DNA of 64,000 bases from JBDLSY01 sp041170585 (GCA_041170585.1 JBEDNN010000059.1:1-64000); one strand, 5' to 3'. Shown: positions 44,230 to 53,027, counted from the stretch's first letter. A program made the numbers and translations. Notes: generated by a model from the sequence alone, not told the origin.

Positions 44230-45795
44230 ATGACTGATTTAAATCATTTAAACTATTTGAACACTATAGACACCTTAGATTCTCCTAAAGACGAATGTGG
44301 CATTATTGGTGTACATTCAACGGGCTATCAAGCCGCTCGTAAAGCTTATTTTGGTTTGTATGCTTTACAACACCGAGGTCAAGAAAGTAGTGGTATTGCT
44401 AGTGCGGGTAACGTATCAGACAATACAGTACATTATCATAAAGCGATGGGTTTGGTTTCACAAATTTATAATGAAAATGTATTGCGTGAATTACCAGGTT
44501 ATATGGCAATAGGCCATAATCGCTACTCGACGACAGGTGATTCAAGCCCCCGTAATGCAGCCCCTCATGTCATTGATACTTTAGATGGTATGTTGGCAGT
44601 TGCCCATAACGGCAATATTACTAATGCTGCTAAATTACGGCAAGACTTACTGATGCGTGGTGTCGGTTTAGTAACTACTACAGATAGCGAGTTATTAACT
44701 TTGTTATTAGCCATGCCCTTACCAGCGGTTGCAGATAACCCGTCTAATACAAGCACAAGTGATTTAAATAAAGTGGCCCTAGACCCAGTATTAACTCGTT
44801 TAAAACATTTACAAACAGTGGCTCAAGGTGCTTATAGTTTATTGGTATTAACAAGCAATGCTATTTATGCCACACGTGATGCTTTAGGCTTGCGTCCTTT
44901 ATGTTTAGGGGTTTCTACAGATGAACAGGGGCGGGTGATGCACGTAGTTTCAAGTGAATCATGTGCCTTACAGCCTGTAGGGGCTACTTTTGTACGTGAT
45001 ATCCAAGCGGGAGAAATTGTACGGATTGATCATTCGGGTGTAACCATATTACAAGCAGGAATAGCTGATAAACCGAAAGCATTGTGTGTCTTTGAATATG
45101 TTTATTTTGCCCGTCCTGATAGCACAATAGAAGCCCGTAGTGTTAATACTGTTAGACAGGAAATGGGGCGAAAATTATGGGAACAAGCCCCTGTTGAGGC
45201 TGATGTAGTGGTGGGTGTGCCAGACTCTGCCGTGCCGTGTGCTTTAGGATTAGCTCAAGCCAGTGGTATTCCTTATGTTGAAGGTTTAACTAAAAATCGT
45301 TATATTGGCCGTACATTTATTCAGCCTGATGATGCTCTACGCAAGTTAGGGGTTAAATTAAAATTTACTGCCTTAGCGGACAATATTGTAGGTAAACGCA
45401 TTATTTTGGTAGACGATTCTATCGTACGTGGCAACACTGTTGCCCCGTTAATTGCTTTATTGCGTGAAGCAGGTGCTAAAGAAGTTCATGTGCGTGTCAG
45501 TTCACCGCCGATTAAACACCCTTGTTTTATGGGGGTAGACATGGCAAGCCGTAACGATATGATTGCCAATCGTTTTGAAAATGAGCACGCGATTGCCCAG
45601 TTTGTTGGTGCAGACAGCTTGGTCTATTTAAATGTTGATACAATGGAAGCTGCAGTGCAGTCGTGTGGTAAAAATAATGCTGGGCCAGTAGGGCTATGTA
45701 ATGCTTGTTTTACAGGGCATTATCCTTTAGATTTACCTGCGAAAGATGGTGAATTTGAGGGGTTTACTTCAGGGTGCGAGGCAGTGTTAAAGTAA
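44230..45795 (+). CDS. purF: Amidophosphoribosyltransferase, Bacillus-type with propeptide and Fe-S ligands
   Basis: PurF makes phosphoribosylamine, the first committed step of purine synthesis. From the Met at 44230 the nucleophile is Cys23 (ECGIIGV), so a 22-residue propeptide must be removed; the E. coli type starts directly at MCG. The glutaminase has LQHRGQESSGIAS; the PRPP loop is ILVDDSIVRGNT. Cys residues in SSESCAL, HPCFMG and GLCNACFTG match the [4Fe-4S] ligand pattern of the Bacillus enzyme. The frame continues upstream to 44167, but that part is low complexity. Downstream of purC. Confidence 0.96.
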   Translation: MTDLNHLNYLNTIDTLDSPKDECGIIGVHSTGYQAARKAYFGLYALQHRGQESSGIASAGNVSDNTVHYHKAMGLVSQIYNENVLRELPGYMAIGHNRYSTTGDSSPRNAAPHVIDTLDGMLAVAHNGNITNAAKLRQDLLMRGVGLVTTTDSELLTLLLAMPLPAVADNPSNTSTSDLNKVALDPVLTRLKHLQTVAQGAYSLLVLTSNAIYATRDALGLRPLCLGVSTDEQGRVMHVVSSESCALQPVGATFVRDIQAGEIVRIDHSGVTILQAGIADKPKALCVFEYVYFARPDSTIEARSVNTVRQEMGRKLWEQAPVEADVVVGVPDSAVPCALGLAQASGIPYVEGLTKNRYIGRTFIQPDDALRKLGVKLKFTALADNIVGKRIILVDDSIVRGNTVAPLIALLREAGAKEVHVRVSSPPIKHPCFMGVDMASRNDMIANRFENEHAIAQFVGADSLVYLNVDTMEAAVQSCGKNNAGPVGLCNACFTGHYPLDLPAKDGEFEGFTSGCEAVLK

Positions 45796-45841
45796 ACAGT
45801 AAAGATTTATCATAGTCATTTGTTATGAATAATCAATACTT

Positions 45842-46915
45842 ATGAATAATCAATACAATTTTTTAAACCATTCATCCGTAAGCAACACACTAGGTGATGT
45901 GCCATTGGCTGAAGTACGCCGTGCAGATGTGACTGAATCTGTTCATTTTGGCTCGGTAGCTGTTACCAATACACGCGGTGATATTGTGTATGCAGCAGGC
46001 AATCCACGGCGATTAACGTTTGCCCGTTCAGCCTTAAAACCATTTTTAGCTGCACCATTTTTTGCAGCTGACGGCATACAAAAATTAGGTTTAACTTTGT
46101 CTGAAGCGGCTTTACTGTGTGCTAGTCATTCGGGCGAAGCGCGTCATGCACAGGCTGCTAGTCATATTTTGAAAAAAGCAGGAGCTGACACGCAACAATT
46201 GTTATGTGGTTGTCATATTCCATTTAAATTTAGTTGGTTTGATAAATTACCACCAGCCAATGAAAATTGGGGTGTACAACACCACAATTGCAGTGGAAAG
46301 CATGCGGGTTTTATTGCAGCAGCACGCTTAAAGGGTGTCAGTGCCAATGCTTATATTGACCCTCAACACCCCGTACAAGTGGATGCACTTAAAGCGGTGG
46401 CACAGTGTACGGGTATGAATGTAAGTGATATTATTCACGCGGTTGATGGGTGTTCTGCCCCGACTTTTGCAATACCTTTGCATCGTTTAGCACAAGGTTT
46501 TGCTCGGTTGGGCGTAGGTAATCAGTTAGCAAACGACTCAATACACGATTATCAATATGGTTTAGATGTAGCTTGTCAAGTGATGACAGCACACCCTGAA
46601 ATGATATCAGGTGAAGGCCGTAATGATTTGGCATTGAGTTTAGCCAGTAAAGGTGATTGGGTATGTAAAATTGGTGCTGAAGGTGTGCAAGCGATTGCGA
46701 TTAAAAGCTTAGGGTTAGGCATTGCAATTAAAGTAGCCGATGGCAATATGCGGGCTTTATATCCAGCAACTATTGCGGTATTAAATCAAATGGGCTTGTT
46801 AAATGAAGTGCAGCGACAAGCATTGTCTTCTTGGGCGAAGCCTATTTTGAACAATGCAGTAGGTTTAGCAGTAGGTGATATTATTTCTGTTGTTCAATTG
46901 CGTGAATTTACTTAA
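45842..46915 (+). CDS. Asparaginase II family protein
   Basis: A predicted L-asparaginase of the asparaginase II (COG4448) family, unrelated to the E. coli type II enzyme. The 357 residues show FARSALKPFLAAPFF, CASHSGEARH, HNCSGKHAGFIA and DGCSAPTFAIPL, the conserved Ser/Lys/Cys positions of the family. No signal peptide, so cytoplasmic. It follows purF by 46 bases on the same strand and may be co-transcribed with it. The 8-bp duplication of a family B element overlaps its stop codon. Confidence 0.9.
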   Translation: MNNQYNFLNHSSVSNTLGDVPLAEVRRADVTESVHFGSVAVTNTRGDIVYAAGNPRRLTFARSALKPFLAAPFFAADGIQKLGLTLSEAALLCASHSGEARHAQAASHILKKAGADTQQLLCGCHIPFKFSWFDKLPPANENWGVQHHNCSGKHAGFIAAARLKGVSANAYIDPQHPVQVDALKAVAQCTGMNVSDIIHAVDGCSAPTFAIPLHRLAQGFARLGVGNQLANDSIHDYQYGLDVACQVMTAHPEMISGEGRNDLALSLASKGDWVCKIGAEGVQAIAIKSLGLGIAIKVADGNMRALYPATIAVLNQMGLLNEVQRQALSSWAKPILNNAVGLAVGDIISVVQLREFT

Positions 46916-46921
46916 ATTTAT

Positions 46922-47028
46922 GACATTGCTACTTTAATATGGTTAAAGTATATATTTCTAAAATTTTCTTAGCAAAATAAAGCTTGCGTAAGATAAAAAA
47001 CACAATAACTATTTTTAGTAGCAATACC
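46922..47028 (+). mobile_element. Family B MITE-like element (subtype 2)
   Basis: A 107-bp copy with the left end GACATTGCTACTTTAATATGG and the exact 8-bp duplication AAATTTAT at 46914-46921 and 47029-47036. The left duplication includes the last two bases of the asparaginase stop codon. Confidence 0.93.
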
Positions 47029-47048
47029 AAATTTATTATTAATTAATT

Positions 47049-47096
47049 AGCCCTTGAAATTCATTGAGCTGTCTATACTTATCTAGTACAAGGGCT
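47049..47096 (+). promoter_or_regulatory. Putative heat-shock promoter of groESL within an inverted repeat
   Basis: CCCTTGAAA at 47051-47059 matches the sigma-32 -35 element, and CTATACTTAT at 47073-47082 sits 13 bases further on, the sigma-32 spacing, though its sequence would also serve as a sigma-70 -10. The perfect inverted repeat AGCCCTTG (47049-47056) / CAAGGGCT (47089-47096) frames this promoter. No CIRCE (HrcA) element was seen. Confidence 0.6.
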
Positions 47097-47194
47097 TATC
47101 AACAATTGTAAATTGTTTGTACAAGTACCAGTTAATTAGTTAGTTAATTAACTAATTTTTATTTAAATTATTGTCTTAAATTAGGAGTTTTAAC

Positions 47195-47482
47195 ATGGCA
47201 TTACGTCCTTTACATGATCGTTTAATTGTTAAGCGTGTTGACGCTGAAACTAAAACTGCTTCTGGAATTGTTATTCCAGGTAGTGCAGCTGAAAAACCAG
47301 ACCAAGGCTTAGTCATTGCTGTGGGTGCTGGCAAACGCGACGATAGCGGAAAAATTATCCCTATGGATGTAAAAGTAGGTGATAAAGTACTATTTGGTAA
47401 ATATGCAGGTCAAAGCGTTAAAGTAGATGGCGATGAAGTCATGGTAATGCGTGAAGACGACATTATGGCTGTTGTTGAGTAA
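47195..47482 (+). CDS. groES: Co-chaperonin GroES
   Basis: The 95-residue lid of the GroEL chamber. It begins LRPLHDRLIVKRVD, has the mobile loop ETKTASGIVIPGSAAEKP (about 17-34), the roof loop with VGAGKRDDSGKIIPMDVKVGD, and ends DEVMVMREDDIMAVVE. AGGAG lies eight bases before the ATG. It precedes groEL by 130 bases in the usual order. Confidence 0.99.
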   Translation: MALRPLHDRLIVKRVDAETKTASGIVIPGSAAEKPDQGLVIAVGAGKRDDSGKIIPMDVKVGDKVLFGKYAGQSVKVDGDEVMVMREDDIMAVVE

Positions 47483-47612
47483 TTAAAAATACAACAATAG
47501 TACAGTACAAACAAAAAATATACGGTTAAGTATATGTTTAACCATGTATATTTAACTATATTAGTTATACATATAATAATTTATATAAATTCAATATTTA
47601 AGGAAAAATATT

Positions 47613-49268
47613 ATGGCAGCTAAACAAGTTTTATTTGGTGATTCTGGCCGTGCAAAAATGGTTGAAGGCGTAAACATTCTTGCCAATGCAGTAAAAGTAA
47701 CTTTAGGGCCTAAAGGCCGTAACGTTGTGTTAGAGCGTTCATTTGGTGCACCAACGGTGACCAAAGACGGTGTGTCCGTAGCAAAAGAAATTGAGTTAAA
47801 AGACCGCTTCCAAAATATGGGCGCGCAAATGGTAAAAGAAGTGGCCTCTAAAACCAGTGACACTGCTGGTGATGGTACAACAACGGCAACAGTATTGGCA
47901 CAAGCAATTGTGTTTGAAGGCATGAAGTATGTCGCGGCGGGTATGAACCCAATGGATTTAAAACGCGGTATTGATAAAGCCGTTATCGCTATTACCGCCG
48001 AACTAAAATTGCAATCTAAACCTTGTACTACCACTAAAGAAATTGCACAAGTAGGTAGTATTTCAGCAAACTCTGATACTAGCATTGGCGATCGTATTGC
48101 CGAAGCAATGGAAAAAGTCGGTAAAGAAGGTGTCATTACTGTAGAAGACGGTAAATCTTTAACTGATGAGTTAGACATCGTTGAAGGTATGCAATTTGAC
48201 CGTGGCTACTTAAGCCCATACTTTATTAATAATCAAGACAAGCAAGTCGCTTTATTAGATGATCCATTTGTGTTGTTGTTTGATAAAAAAATTAGCAATA
48301 TCCGTGATTTATTACCCATATTAGAGCAAGTAGCCAAAGCAGGTAAACCATTATTAATTGTGGCTGAAGAAGTTGATGGCGAAGCCTTAGCCACTTTAGT
48401 TGTTAATAATATTCGTGGTATTTTAAAAACGGTTGCAGTTAAAGCCCCGGGTTTTGGTGACCGTCGTAAAGCGATGTTAGAAGATATGGCTATTTTGACA
48501 GGCGGTACGGTTATTTCTGAAGAAACAGGCTTGAGCTTAGAAAAAGCCACTTTAGCTGAATTAGGCCGTGTAAAACGTGCTGAAGTCGGTAAAGACAATA
48601 CTATTTTAATTGATGGTGCAGGTGAAGCCGCTAGTATTGAAGCCCGTGTCAAACAAATTCGCGTACAAATTGAAGAAGCCAGTAGCGACTATGACCGCGA
48701 AAAATTGCAAGAACGCGTAGCTAAATTAGCGGGAGGTGTTGCTGTAATTAAAGTCGGTGCAGCGACTGAAGTTGAAATGAAAGAGAAAAAAGCCCGCGTT
48801 GAAGATGCCTTACATGCGACCCGTGCAGCCGTAGAAGAAGGTATTGTAGCCGGTGGTGGTGTGGCACTCATTCGTGCTAAAACTGCGATTGCAGGCAAAA
48901 TTAAAGGCGACAATCCAGATCAAGATGCAGGGATTAAAATTGTTATGCGTGCGGTTGAAGAGCCATTACGTATGATTGTCATCAATGCGGGTGAAGAAGC
49001 CAGTGTTGTAGTGAACAATGTAGCAGCAGGTACAGGTAACTACGGTTATAACGCTGCAACAGGTATTTATGGTGATATGGTAGAAATGGGTGTATTAGAC
49101 CCAACTAAAGTTACGCGCACCGCTTTACAAAATGCAGCATCAGTTGCTTCTTTAATGCTAACTACCGATTGTATGATTGCTGAATTACCAGAAGACAAGC
49201 CAGCTTCAGGCGGTGGTATGGGTGGTGGTGATATGGGCGGTATGGGCGGTATGGGCGGTATGATGTAA
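47613..49268 (+). CDS. groEL: Chaperonin GroEL
   Basis: The 60-kDa chaperonin, 551 residues. The equatorial ATP site shows TLGPKGRNVVLE and DTAGDGTTTATVLAQ; the apical domain follows (about 190-375), and the C-terminus ends with the Gly-Gly-Met repeats typical of GroEL. AGGA lies about nine bases before the ATG. A strong terminator follows the gene. This appears to be the main groESL operon. Confidence 0.99.
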   Translation: MAAKQVLFGDSGRAKMVEGVNILANAVKVTLGPKGRNVVLERSFGAPTVTKDGVSVAKEIELKDRFQNMGAQMVKEVASKTSDTAGDGTTTATVLAQAIVFEGMKYVAAGMNPMDLKRGIDKAVIAITAELKLQSKPCTTTKEIAQVGSISANSDTSIGDRIAEAMEKVGKEGVITVEDGKSLTDELDIVEGMQFDRGYLSPYFINNQDKQVALLDDPFVLLFDKKISNIRDLLPILEQVAKAGKPLLIVAEEVDGEALATLVVNNIRGILKTVAVKAPGFGDRRKAMLEDMAILTGGTVISEETGLSLEKATLAELGRVKRAEVGKDNTILIDGAGEAASIEARVKQIRVQIEEASSDYDREKLQERVAKLAGGVAVIKVGAATEVEMKEKKARVEDALHATRAAVEEGIVAGGGVALIRAKTAIAGKIKGDNPDQDAGIKIVMRAVEEPLRMIVINAGEEASVVVNNVAAGTGNYGYNAATGIYGDMVEMGVLDPTKVTRTALQNAASVASLMLTTDCMIAELPEDKPASGGGMGGGDMGGMGGMGGMM

Positions 49269-49306
49269 TTTATGCCGTTTATTTAGCCTTATAGGCTACA
49301 TAAAAT

Positions 49307-49345
49307 AAAAAATCCCCGCAAGCTGCAAAGTTTGCGGGGATTTTT
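49307..49345. terminator. Bidirectional terminator between groEL and the XRE gene
   Basis: The nine-base stem TCCCCGCAA (49313-49321) / TTGCGGGGA (49332-49340) has a ten-base loop, an A-run on its left and a T-run on its right. It can serve groEL on the plus strand and the regulator gene on the minus strand. Confidence 0.93.
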
Positions 49346-49346
49346 A

Positions 49347-49622
49347 TTAACTACAAATAGTTAAATCAGAATTAGGTGGCACTAATAATTTCCATACATC
49401 TATATTAAGTGCTTTTCCAAGCCGTTCAATATTTGATAAAGAGACATTCCATCGTGCCCGTTCTACTGCTGAAACATAGGTTCTATCAAGTTCGCACTCT
49501 AAAGCTAAAGCTTCTTGAGACCAACCTTTATGCACTCTAGCAACACGAATGTTGTACGCTAGTATGGCACGAATATTATTTTTATCGGGTAGTTTTTTTG
49601 GTAAAGTAGGTTTTGCTGACAT
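49347..49622 (-). CDS. XRE family helix-turn-helix regulator
   Basis: A small DNA-binding protein of 91 residues from the Met at 49622. The HTH covers WSQEALALECELDRTYVSAVERA, with the tail SLSNIERLGKALNIDVWKLL. This pattern is close to controller proteins of restriction-modification systems and to their solo relatives, but no restriction or methylase gene is adjacent. The frame continues 27 residues upstream to 49703, without homology. Confidence 0.85.
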   Translation of the reverse strand: MSAKPTLPKKLPDKNNIRAILAYNIRVARVHKGWSQEALALECELDRTYVSAVERARWNVSLSNIERLGKALNIDVWKLLVPPNSDLTICS

Positions 49623-49744
49623 GCAGCAATTTTTATTTAATGTATAATTTACATCAACGGAGTTTGCTTCACATATTAAAAAATAGCTAACTTTGTTAAG
49701 CATATAAGCTGAGTGCTTTTTCAGCTAAAAATTTAGGAATTTTT

Positions 49745-49912
49745 ATGAAACGTATTTCTTTTTTAATCTCAATGATGATAATTTCTACATCCGTTTTGGC
49801 AGACGTTTACTACGTTGACCCATACACTAGAAAAAATGGTACTTATGTAGAAGGGCACTATAAAACAACACCTGATGACTCTATTTACAATAATTTATCT
49901 TATCGTTATTAA
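49745..49912 (+). CDS. Small secreted protein, 55 aa
   Basis: MKRISFLISMMIISTSVLA is a clear signal peptide, probably cleaved after the Ala, leaving about 36 residues (DVYYVDPYTRKNGTYVEGHY and onward). The KNGTYVEGHYKTTPDD stretch resembles small exported proteins with an RKDGTYVxPHYRTxPN core that are common in proteobacteria. AGGA lies seven bases before the ATG. It lies upstream of, and is divergent from, the XRE regulator. Function unknown. Confidence 0.75.
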   Translation: MKRISFLISMMIISTSVLADVYYVDPYTRKNGTYVEGHYKTTPDDSIYNNLSYRY

Positions 49913-50243
49913 ATAAAAAATTAGGTAATGTTCAAATAGCATTGAAGTAATTAATTTAACAGACTCTCTTCAAAATATTATTTATACAAAAAATCTTTAG
50001 TTTTAAAAGAGATTTGTTAAATAACAGTTGGAATCAGGATTTCTAAAATTAAAGGATAAATAAGATTTATAAGATTTAAAAAAAAACTTTAAAAACTTTA
50101 AAAATTTTAAAATCTTTAAAATCTTTAAATCCTGAAAACCTTGATTCAGACTTTTAGTTTTAAAGTTTAAGAAACGTATTTTTAATAATTTTGAAAGAGG
50201 TCTATTCTATGTATAAATTTGGTGATATTAAACTTTAACCCCC
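49913..50243. other. Spacer with a family A end remnant and direct repeats
   Basis: GGTAATGTTCAAATAGCATTGA (49924-49945, reverse family A end) has no matching right end. Further on are CTTTAAAA-type direct repeats (50085-50130) flanked by an imperfect inverted repeat (CAGGATTT near 50035 and AAATCCTG near 50129). A nine-codon frame at 50208 follows a GAGG and is probably not a gene. Confidence 0.6.
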
Positions 50244-51047
50244 TCAAATACACACTACGTTATTAAAATTTAGTTTTATGGCAGCTTCTTTGATGCGTTG
50301 ATGCGACACTAAAACCAAGCTATTTTTTAATAACCCTGATAAAAACGTTTGAGCTTCATTCTGTCCAATGTTGGATACGCTGCTTAATAGACGTAAAACT
50401 TGATCTGTACTGGTAAAATACAAAGCGATAGGTTGTTTAACCCCATAAACTAAATGTATTTTTTTTTGAAATGATTCAGTGTGCGTCAAATCATATTTAT
50501 GATAAGCCACCAGTATATTGACTTTAATATTGAGTGCTTTTAAGTGATTAATTAAATCATTGCGTCCTTGATTGGCACGTACAACCGTGATGTTTGAGTA
50601 GCAACTTAGATGGTTAAACAGACCCATAGATTCGCCAGTCGGTGAAATAATCCATTGTGTGGGTTCAAGACCGCCCGCATTTTGCCAAGCTGCTTTAGAC
50701 GCATTACCCATAACGGCAATAGTGTTAATCGCTTGCCAATTCCATTGAGCAGCAATATGTGCGGCGGTAGGGCTTGACAACACTACAATTGACTTATGAT
50801 TTAAGAGATTAATTTGATTTGGTGAAGTATCAATATTATTAATATTATCAATATTATTATTATTATTGATATATTTATTGACCTTATCATCAAGGCTATA
50901 GGCTTGTAAATAATCAATCGGCAAATGTAGGGTTGCATACCAATTTAAAGCCATTAAATGACTGGGTAAGCGATAATTTAAAGGCGATAACGGACGAAAC
51001 CATAGCAGTTGGTAACATGAATAATCTGAAATACCTGTATTAATCAT
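50244..51047 (-). CDS. hemD: Uroporphyrinogen-III synthase
   Basis: HemD closes the linear tetrapyrrole into uroporphyrinogen III in heme synthesis. The family is poorly conserved. Support comes from the position directly after hemC (6-base gap), the size of 267 residues and local patterns such as VVLSSPTAAHIAA (usual ITSxNA region) and ISPTGESMGLFNHL (usual PxxxxSE.LL region). An Asn/Ile-rich insert (about residues 58-72) coded by ATT/ATTATC repeats interrupts the first domain. Confidence 0.78.
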   Translation of the reverse strand: MINTGISDYSCYQLLWFRPLSPLNYRLPSHLMALNWYATLHLPIDYLQAYSLDDKVNKYINNNNNIDNINNIDTSPNQINLLNHKSIVVLSSPTAAHIAAQWNWQAINTIAVMGNASKAAWQNAGGLEPTQWIISPTGESMGLFNHLSCYSNITVVRANQGRNDLINHLKALNIKVNILVAYHKYDLTHTESFQKKIHLVYGVKQPIALYFTSTDQVLRLLSSVSNIGQNEAQTFLSGLLKNSLVLVSHQRIKEAAIKLNFNNVVCI

Positions 51048-51053
51048 AAGTCG

Positions 51054-51998
51054 TTAATCATACACTTTATCAATCAATTGTAAAGCACCTTGCATAATGA
51101 GTGCTTGACCAGCCCGTATACCTAACTGGGTTGGCGTTTCGTTGTTGTCTTGCGTATAAAGACCCGCACAGTGTTCAGTACCTATCGTATTTCCTGCCCA
51201 TACAGATAAATAACGCGTTGTTTTTTCCGATGATTTTATAGTGTCTAGCCAAGAATAGGCGGCCAATGGTGTAGAGCAATTAGCACCTAAAGTGAGTCCT
51301 ACCGCCCGTTCTGCTTGTGTAGCTGCCGTGGTATCTTGACAGGCCAAAGGTGATAATAAGTGAATAATGTCTGTACGATTTGATAAACATTCAATACCTA
51401 AAGCCCCTTGTCCTGCGGCGGGTAAAACAATGGTTTCAGATAAAAAGGCTGAAATTTTATGTTGGTAACCTAAGCGGTTTAAACCGCTGGCCGCTAAAAT
51501 AATTGCTGCGTAATCGCCTTGTGCCAGTTTATTTAGGCGGGTGTCTAAATTACCACGTAACGGTTTAATCACTAAATGTGGGTATGTACGTAGGATTTGT
51601 GCGGCACGCCGTAAGCTAGATGTGCCAATGATTGCACCTGCTGGAAGAGCCGCTAAATCAGCACAACCAACTAAAGCGTCACGCGGGTCTTCTCGTTGTG
51701 TAATGGCGGCTAAACAAAATTGACTGTCTAAATCAACGGGTACATCTTTAAGTGAATGGACTGCTAAGTCTGCGCGTCCATCAATTAAGGCTTGTTCTAA
51801 TTCCTTAATAAATAAACCTTTACCGCCAATTTTAGACAGGCTGCGGTCTAAAATTTCATCACCTTTGGTACTCATAGGTAATAGTTTGATGGCTATATTT
51901 GGATAAATTAAATTTATTTGTTTAGCAATATATTCGGATTGCCATAAAGCCAATTTACTGGCACGGGTAGCAATAGTAAGCTGTTTAATTGTAGTCAT
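51054..51998 (-). CDS. hemC: Hydroxymethylbilane synthase
   Basis: HemC joins four porphobilinogens into hydroxymethylbilane. The 314 residues from the Met at 51998 start with LTIATRASKLALWQSEYIA and contain KGDEILDRSLSKIGGKGLF, HSLKDVPVD with the catalytic Asp, and LGANCSTPLAAY with the Cys that holds the dipyrromethane cofactor. The frame extends 23 hydrophobic residues further to 52067; the internal Met fits the family start. Operon with hemD. Confidence 0.97.
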   Translation of the reverse strand: MTTIKQLTIATRASKLALWQSEYIAKQINLIYPNIAIKLLPMSTKGDEILDRSLSKIGGKGLFIKELEQALIDGRADLAVHSLKDVPVDLDSQFCLAAITQREDPRDALVGCADLAALPAGAIIGTSSLRRAAQILRTYPHLVIKPLRGNLDTRLNKLAQGDYAAIILAASGLNRLGYQHKISAFLSETIVLPAAGQGALGIECLSNRTDIIHLLSPLACQDTTAATQAERAVGLTLGANCSTPLAAYSWLDTIKSSEKTTRYLSVWAGNTIGTEHCAGLYTQDNNETPTQLGIRAGQALIMQGALQLIDKVYD

Positions 51999-52067
51999 AG
52001 GGTTTTTTAAAAAAATAAAAGTAAAAATAAAAATAAAATAATATGTAATACGTAATAGTAAATACAA

Positions 52068-52243
52068 GTAAATACAAAATAGTAACTGATTAAGGTATTA
52101 AATTTTTAATCGTTTTATTAATTATTCAATTAATTATTCAATTAATTATTTAATTAATTACTCTATTAATTAAAGAGTTAAATGCTTTAAATAGATTAGT
52201 ATCCTTTAAAATAATAGAGTTATTAATAGAGTTATTTTTAAAA
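52068..52243. repeat. Spacer with ATTAATTATTCA tandem repeats
   Basis: Several copies of an ATTAATTATTCA-like unit lie between about 52116 and 52172, in the divergent spacer between hemC and phaB, followed by ATAGAGTTATTA repeats. No regulatory site could be identified. Confidence 0.6.
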
Positions 52244-52255
52244 ATGAGGAAAATT

Positions 52256-53020
52256 ATGGAAATTGTTACTTCTGTTCGCTCAACGACTAAACGTACTATT
52301 TATGTAACAGGCGGTATGGGCGGTATTGGAACGGCTATTTGTCGTACATTGCACAACCGTGGTCATAAGGTTATTGCAGGCTGCGGCCCTTCACGCGACT
52401 ATGAAAAATGGTTAGCAAAACAACAGGCAGATGGCTATACATTTTATGCCAGCGTTGGCAATGTGGGTGATTGGGATTCAACTGTAGAAGCTTTTAAAAA
52501 AATAAAAGCTGAACACGGCACGATTGATATTTTAATTAATAATGCAGGTATTACGCGTGATGGTCAATTTAGAAAAATGACAGTACAACAATGGCGTGAA
52601 GTGATTGATACCAATTTAAACAGTATGTTTAATGTCACTAAACAAGTGATTGATGATATGCTTGATAAAGGTTGGGGACGAATTGTTAATATTAGTTCAG
52701 TGAATGGACAAAAAGGACAGTTTGGACAAACCAATTATTCAACGGCTAAAGCAGGTTTACACGGCTTTACAATGGCTTTGGCGCAAGAAGTTGCAGGCAA
52801 AGGTGTAACTGTTAATACGGTTTCACCAGGTTATATTGGTACTGATATGGTACGAGCGATTCGTCCTGATGTGTTGGATAAAATTGTTAGTGGAGTCCCT
52901 GCTAAACGCTTGGGTACGCCTGAAGAAATAGGCTCAATGATTGCTTGGATTGTTTCTGAAGATGGTGGTTATGCTACGGGTGCTGATTTTTCAATTAACG
53001 GTGGTTTACACATGGGGTAA
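52256..53020 (+). CDS. phaB: Acetoacetyl-CoA reductase
   Basis: PhaB reduces acetoacetyl-CoA to (R)-3-hydroxybutyryl-CoA for polyhydroxybutyrate. It is a short-chain dehydrogenase: the nucleotide-binding TGGMGGIGTAIC is near residue 17, NNAG near 95, and the catalytic Ser/Tyr/Lys set in NISSVNGQKG and YSTAKAG; GPSRDYEKWLAKQQADGY is typical of PhaB. AGGA six bases before the ATG at 52256 selects this start over 52244. phaA and phaC are not adjacent. Confidence 0.93.
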   Translation: MEIVTSVRSTTKRTIYVTGGMGGIGTAICRTLHNRGHKVIAGCGPSRDYEKWLAKQQADGYTFYASVGNVGDWDSTVEAFKKIKAEHGTIDILINNAGITRDGQFRKMTVQQWREVIDTNLNSMFNVTKQVIDDMLDKGWGRIVNISSVNGQKGQFGQTNYSTAKAGLHGFTMALAQEVAGKGVTVNTVSPGYIGTDMVRAIRPDVLDKIVSGVPAKRLGTPEEIGSMIAWIVSEDGGYATGADFSINGGLHMG

Positions 53021-53027
53021 AAAATTA

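Noticed and set aside
47591..48178. Minus-strand 195-codon frame opposite groEL
   Set aside because: It is antisense to the N-terminal half of GroEL and shows no independent motif; typical antisense shadow of a highly expressed gene.
50208..50237. Nine-codon leader frame preceded by a GAGG
   Set aside because: Too short, no amino-acid bias, no downstream gene on that strand to attenuate.
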